Assembly (NCBI GenBank): GCA_021815305.1
Contig: JAKAHC010000001.1
Span: 124,001 to 188,000, forward strand
Source: Deltaproteobacteria bacterium
GTDB lineage: Bacteria > Desulfobacterota > Deferrimicrobia > Deferrimicrobiales > Deferrimicrobiaceae
Direction of reading: 5' to 3'
Length of the DNA: 64,000 nucleotides
Part shown: in pieces, positions 61,064-64,000 of the stretch
Layout: each line of letters opens with the position of its first letter
Numbering within the stretch: the stretch's first letter is position 1
Translations under genes and position numbers: made by a program
The notes under the pieces: generated by a model
The model's database searches: none
The model's input: the letters and a program-made list of their open reading frames with translations, nothing else
What the model was told of the DNA's origin: nothing

Positions 61064-62146
61064 ATGGACCCCTCGGCGAACAATCCCCCGCGTAATCCCG
61101 GCCCCCGAAAAAAGTTATCCCTTTGCATGACGACCCGAAACAGGGCGAAGTTGGTCGGTCAGACCCTGGATTCCATACTCCCGCAGGTAACGGAAGAAGT
61201 GGAGATCGTCGTCGTCGACGGCGCCTCGACAGACGGGACGGAAGAGGTCGTTCGCTCGTACCAGAAAAGATTCCCTTCGCTGGCGTATCACCGCAAGGAC
61301 AGAAATTCCGGAGTGGACAGGGATTACAATGCGTCCGTCGAAGCGGCGCGGGGAGAGTATTGCTGGTTCATGTCGGACGACGACCTTGTCAAACCGGGGG
61401 CGTTGCGAAGAGTCCTGGACGCCGTGGAAAAGGGCTATAGCGCGATCGTCGTGAACGCCGAAGACTGGAACGACGATTTCACGTTGCGCCTGGCGAAGAA
61501 TCGACTCTCCTTCACAACCGATCGTGTCTATCGTCCCGGGGAGTCCGAACGGTTCTTCATCGATACGGTGTACTACCTTTCCTTCATTCCGGGACTCGTC
61601 ATCCGCAGGGACCTCTGGCTTTCGCGAGAACGAGAACGGTACTTCGGCTCGTGGTTCGCCCACGTAGGCGTTGTCTTCCAGCGCCCGCTTCCCGACGGTG
61701 CCCTGGCGATCGCCGATCCCTTGATCGCCATTCGGAACGGCAACATATCGTGGGGCAGCAGGATTTTCGAAATCTGGTTGATTCGGTGGCCGGAGTTGAT
61801 CTGGTCCCTCCCCGGTTTTTCCGATTCGACAAAACGCAGGATCTGCCCGAAGAACCCTTCCAAAAACCTCAAGTCATTGTTTGCTTTCCGCGCGCTGGGA
61901 AATTATACAATCAACGATTACCGCAAATTCATCATGAACGGAACAAGCCATGGAATGTCAAGGTATATCTCTTTTCTGATTTCGATAACTCCAATAATGT
62001 TGGCTAATACGCTAAGTTTGTTATACAGCCTGATCGTGTTTCCAAAGTCCAGCATACCGTTCTACAACATCACTCGCAGCGAATATTGTATCTTTTTTCG
62101 GTTATTCCAGCGTATACGAAGAGAGAGAATGGCACGAAACGGTTAG
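61064..62146 (+). CDS. Glycosyltransferase family 2, AT-rich 3' third
   Basis: 360 aa. GT-A start LSLCMTTRNRAKLVGQTLDSI, VVVDGASTDGT, and the DxD-like MSDDDLVKPGAL region are clear. The C-terminal part (from about residue 265) is hydrophobic and its DNA from about 61870 is markedly AT-rich compared with the rest of the window. It is the last plus-strand gene before a convergent GT4. Function: a sugar transfer step in the surface glycan. Confidence 0.92.
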   Translation: MDPSANNPPRNPGPRKKLSLCMTTRNRAKLVGQTLDSILPQVTEEVEIVVVDGASTDGTEEVVRSYQKRFPSLAYHRKDRNSGVDRDYNASVEAARGEYCWFMSDDDLVKPGALRRVLDAVEKGYSAIVVNAEDWNDDFTLRLAKNRLSFTTDRVYRPGESERFFIDTVYYLSFIPGLVIRRDLWLSRERERYFGSWFAHVGVVFQRPLPDGALAIADPLIAIRNGNISWGSRIFEIWLIRWPELIWSLPGFSDSTKRRICPKNPSKNLKSLFAFRALGNYTINDYRKFIMNGTSHGMSRYISFLISITPIMLANTLSLLYSLIVFPKSSIPFYNITRSEYCIFFRLFQRIRRERMARNG

Positions 62147-62151
62147 ACAAT

Positions 62152-63276
62152 TTACAGGGGAACAGTCGAGGCGGGTCCGGAAGCGATGCAACGCCGAAAC
62201 AGATCCAGGTACTGGCGCGTCACGGTGTCGCAGGAGTAGCGGTTCACCCATTCCTTCCCCGCTTTCCGCCTTTCGACGTCCTTCGGTTCCCGTAGCGCAA
62301 GCCGCATCGCGCACGCAAAGTCGGCAGGATCCCTGGGGTCGGCGTACCGGACCGCTCCTCCGCAAACCTCCCGGGCCACCGGGATGTCCGAGCAGACGAC
62401 CGGCACTTCGTGCCACAACGCCTCCAGCGGGGGTATCCCGAAACCTTCGATCAGGGAGGGGAAGACGAACACGCGTGCATGCTCGTACAGGTTGTGGACC
62501 TCCGAGTCCGAGGGCGACGGGATTTCGACCAACCTGCCTTGCAGTTCGGGCGACCTTCCGGCAACATCCATATCGTCCGTGCTCCGCATCCGGGAACCCG
62601 CCACGACAAGGCGGCAGTCCGGGATCTCTGGCGCCAGGATCCGAAACGCTTCGAGGAGGCATCGCAGGTTCTTGTGCGGATTCCGGTTCCCGACGTAGAG
62701 GAGATACTCTCCGGGGACGATCGGAGGTCCTGCGCCGGCCTCGGCAGCGCCGTCCCGGCGCAGGAAGTTCAGCGGAGGGTGAATCACTTCGAGCGAACCG
62801 GTGCCGGTGCCGAACTCCTTCACTACGTGATCTCTCGTCCCCTGCGAGATGCACACCGTCCTCGCGGACCTCGCCAGCGCGTGCCGCACCGCCAATCGAA
62901 ACCTCGCCCGCATATGCCACGGGAGGTCGAAAAACGGCGTCAGAGGGATCAGGTCGCAAACCGTCGAGACGACCCTGCCGTCCAGAAAATAGGGAACGTT
63001 GAACGAGGGGAAATGGAAGAGGTGCGGCTTGGGATCCAGATCCCGCAGGGCCAGGCCCTTCCGTAGCATTTCGCGGTAGTCGTACGGGAAGCGTACGAAG
63101 CGCGGAAGCACCTTGCGGTCGGAGAATCTGTCGAGGAACTCCCCCTTCCTTTCCGGGGAAACGATCGTATGGATACACTCCACCGCATCCGACCGGACAA
63201 GTCCCTGCAGGAGGTTCTCGTAGATCCTTCCGATGCCGGTATGCCGAAACCACATGCCGTCAACGTAGAGAACCAC
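62152..63276 (-). CDS. Glycosyltransferase family 4
   Basis: 374 aa GT-B. The N-terminal part is VLYVDGMWFRHTGIGRIYENLL and the C-terminal donor domain has YLLYVGNRNPHKNLRCLLEAF, LVVAGSRM and FVFPSLIEGFGIPPLEALWHEVPVVCSD. It is most like mannosyl- or rhamnosyl-transferases. The start is GTG 63276. It lies opposite to its neighbours, with only 5 bases from the GT2 stop. Confidence 0.93.
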   Translation of the reverse strand: MVLYVDGMWFRHTGIGRIYENLLQGLVRSDAVECIHTIVSPERKGEFLDRFSDRKVLPRFVRFPYDYREMLRKGLALRDLDPKPHLFHFPSFNVPYFLDGRVVSTVCDLIPLTPFFDLPWHMRARFRLAVRHALARSARTVCISQGTRDHVVKEFGTGTGSLEVIHPPLNFLRRDGAAEAGAGPPIVPGEYLLYVGNRNPHKNLRCLLEAFRILAPEIPDCRLVVAGSRMRSTDDMDVAGRSPELQGRLVEIPSPSDSEVHNLYEHARVFVFPSLIEGFGIPPLEALWHEVPVVCSDIPVAREVCGGAVRYADPRDPADFACAMRLALREPKDVERRKAGKEWVNRYSCDTVTRQYLDLFRRCIASGPASTVPL

Positions 63277-63571
63277 GACGAGATGCGCCTCCCGACACGC
63301 GATTGACTGCGATCCGCGCAGGAATCATAATGGCAGAAAATTATTCGGGAAAACAACACTCTTGCGGGTTCTCTCCATTATTGCCCCGGGATCCGTCCGC
63401 AACCTGGAACGGCGGGGATGCGGGAAACCGAGGTTCTTCCGAACACCCCGGGGATGGCCGACGGACATCGATCCGGAAACATCCAGTTCCCGCGGCCCCG
63501 GCATGCCGGCCCGCGAAGGGAGTCCCGAGATGAACCACCGCGGTTTCGGTCGGAAGTAGGGTGAACGGACG
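63277..63571. other. Divergent gap of about 295 bases
   Basis: Between the GT4 (minus) and the GDP-mannose dehydratase (plus) the first 90 bases include an AT-rich patch (63321-63365). A TATGAT-like -10 for the GT4 is visible there at 63324-63329 on the minus strand, with a weak -35. The remaining part is GC-rich. I see no convincing gene. Confidence 0.4.
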
Positions 63572-64000
63572 ATGCCCACTGCGCTCATCACCGGAATCGG
63601 CGGCCAGGACGGCTCCTACCTTGCCGAGATGCTATTGGCGAACGGGTACCGCGTGGTCGGGACGGTGCCGGACGACGACCCCGCCAACATCGACCGGATC
63701 CGGCACCTCCTGGGCAGGGTCGAAATCGTGCGGGACGATCTGCTCGACCAGGACCGGCTCGAACGGTTGTTCGCCGAGCACCGGCCCGACGAAGTCTACA
63801 ATTTCGCGGCCAACTCGGTGCTCGCGGCTTCCTTCCGGCAGCCCATCGCGGCCACCCTGGTGCTCGCCATGGGGGTCACCCGGATCCTCGAGTCGATCCG
63901 CAAGATCGCTCCCCGGACCCGGTTCTTCCAGGCGTCGAGCAGCGAGATCTTCGGCAAACCGGCGGAGGTTCCCCAGACGGAGACGACCCCTTTTCATCCG
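63572..64000 (+). CDS. gmd: GDP-mannose 4,6-dehydratase, N-terminal part
   Basis: The first 143 codons are present; the gene runs off the window. The SDR cofactor motif is ALITGIGGQDGSYLAEML (4-21), and the GMD signature SSSEIFGKPAEVPQTETTP is at the end. It makes GDP-4-keto-6-deoxymannose, a precursor of fucose, rhamnose or perosamine in surface glycans. The ATG at 63572 follows AGGGTGA. Confidence 0.9.
   Translation, partial: MPTALITGIGGQDGSYLAEMLLANGYRVVGTVPDDDPANIDRIRHLLGRVEIVRDDLLDQDRLERLFAEHRPDEVYNFAANSVLAASFRQPIAATLVLAMGVTRILESIRKIAPRTRFFQASSSEIFGKPAEVPQTETTPFHP

Noticed and set aside
63303-63533. Short plus-strand frame (76 codons) in the gap before gmd
   Set aside because: No ribosome site, no family features, and Arg/Pro/Ser-rich composition; opposite-strand frames there are equally open.
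1-64000. CRISPR arrays, insertion sequences, attachment sites, phage genes, rRNA operons
   Set aside because: Reading the window showed no regularly spaced repeats, transposase motifs, integrase, or rRNA sequence. The only RNA gene recognised is tRNA-Gly.

Overview
The window is GC-rich bacterial DNA, densely packed on the minus strand in long overlapping operons. The gene order pilMNOPQ-aroC-aroK-aroB-aroQ-pepP-efp-accB-accC, an ftsE-ftsX-envC-ctpA block, a sigma-54 (NtrC-family) regulator beside a type IV pilin, and a lipid-linked glycan locus all suggest a Gram-negative deltaproteobacterium in the broad sense (Desulfobacterota/Geobacter-like lineages). This placement is inferred from gene order and protein style; no 16S rRNA gene is present.

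Layout. 1-2910: start of a very long AsmA/TamB-like envelope protein, cut by the window edge. 3014-3088: tRNA-Gly(CCC). 3147-12287: a shikimate/acetyl-CoA carboxylase/EF-P operon in which AroB is fused to a TPR tail and is followed by a roadblock protein. 12364-17728: the pilMNOPQ alignment and secretin complex, led by a small XRE-type regulator behind a good sigma-70 promoter with palindromes in it. 17862-21790: a histidine kinase/sigma-54 regulator pair, divergent from a HAMP-like membrane protein and a minor pilin. 21783-31121: prepilin peptidase, GT4 glycosyltransferase, FAD protein, polyprenyl-phosphate sugar transferase, ABC transporter, TPR protein and O-antigen-ligase-like protein, all downstream of the main pilin pilA. 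This could be a pilin or surface glycosylation module. pilA has a clear sigma-54 promoter, and pilR lies directly upstream of it.

31215-41304: pilR, topA, dprA, a LysM protein, tlyA, dxs, ispA and xseB. 41351-49954: an envelope and division operon running from murI through a small unknown gene, ftsE, ftsX, envC, ctpA, a YibQ-type polysaccharide deacetylase, xseA and an M23 peptidase. FtsE lacks nearly all the residues an ABC ATPase needs for hydrolysis, although FtsX and EnvC look intact. 50038-51307 (plus strand): a small membrane protein and a 2-hydroxyacyl-CoA-dehydratase-like iron-sulfur protein. 51325-56072: NfnAB/SudAB electron-bifurcating oxidoreductase, engB, a TlpA-like thioredoxin and a SurA-N-type lipoprotein. 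56188-57483: an orphan PqqD-type peptide chaperone and a Tat-exported DUF362 protein. 57663-64000: a polysaccharide locus with GT2, DUF2304, flippase, FkbM methyltransferase, another GT2 whose last third is AT-rich, a GT4, and the start of a GDP-mannose 4,6-dehydratase.

The most unusual points are the degenerate FtsE, the AroB-TPR fusion, an apparent AUA start for aroC placed directly after a strong terminator, and the pilA terminator embedded in the coding sequence of the next gene. No CRISPR array, insertion sequence, rRNA operon or phage gene was seen.
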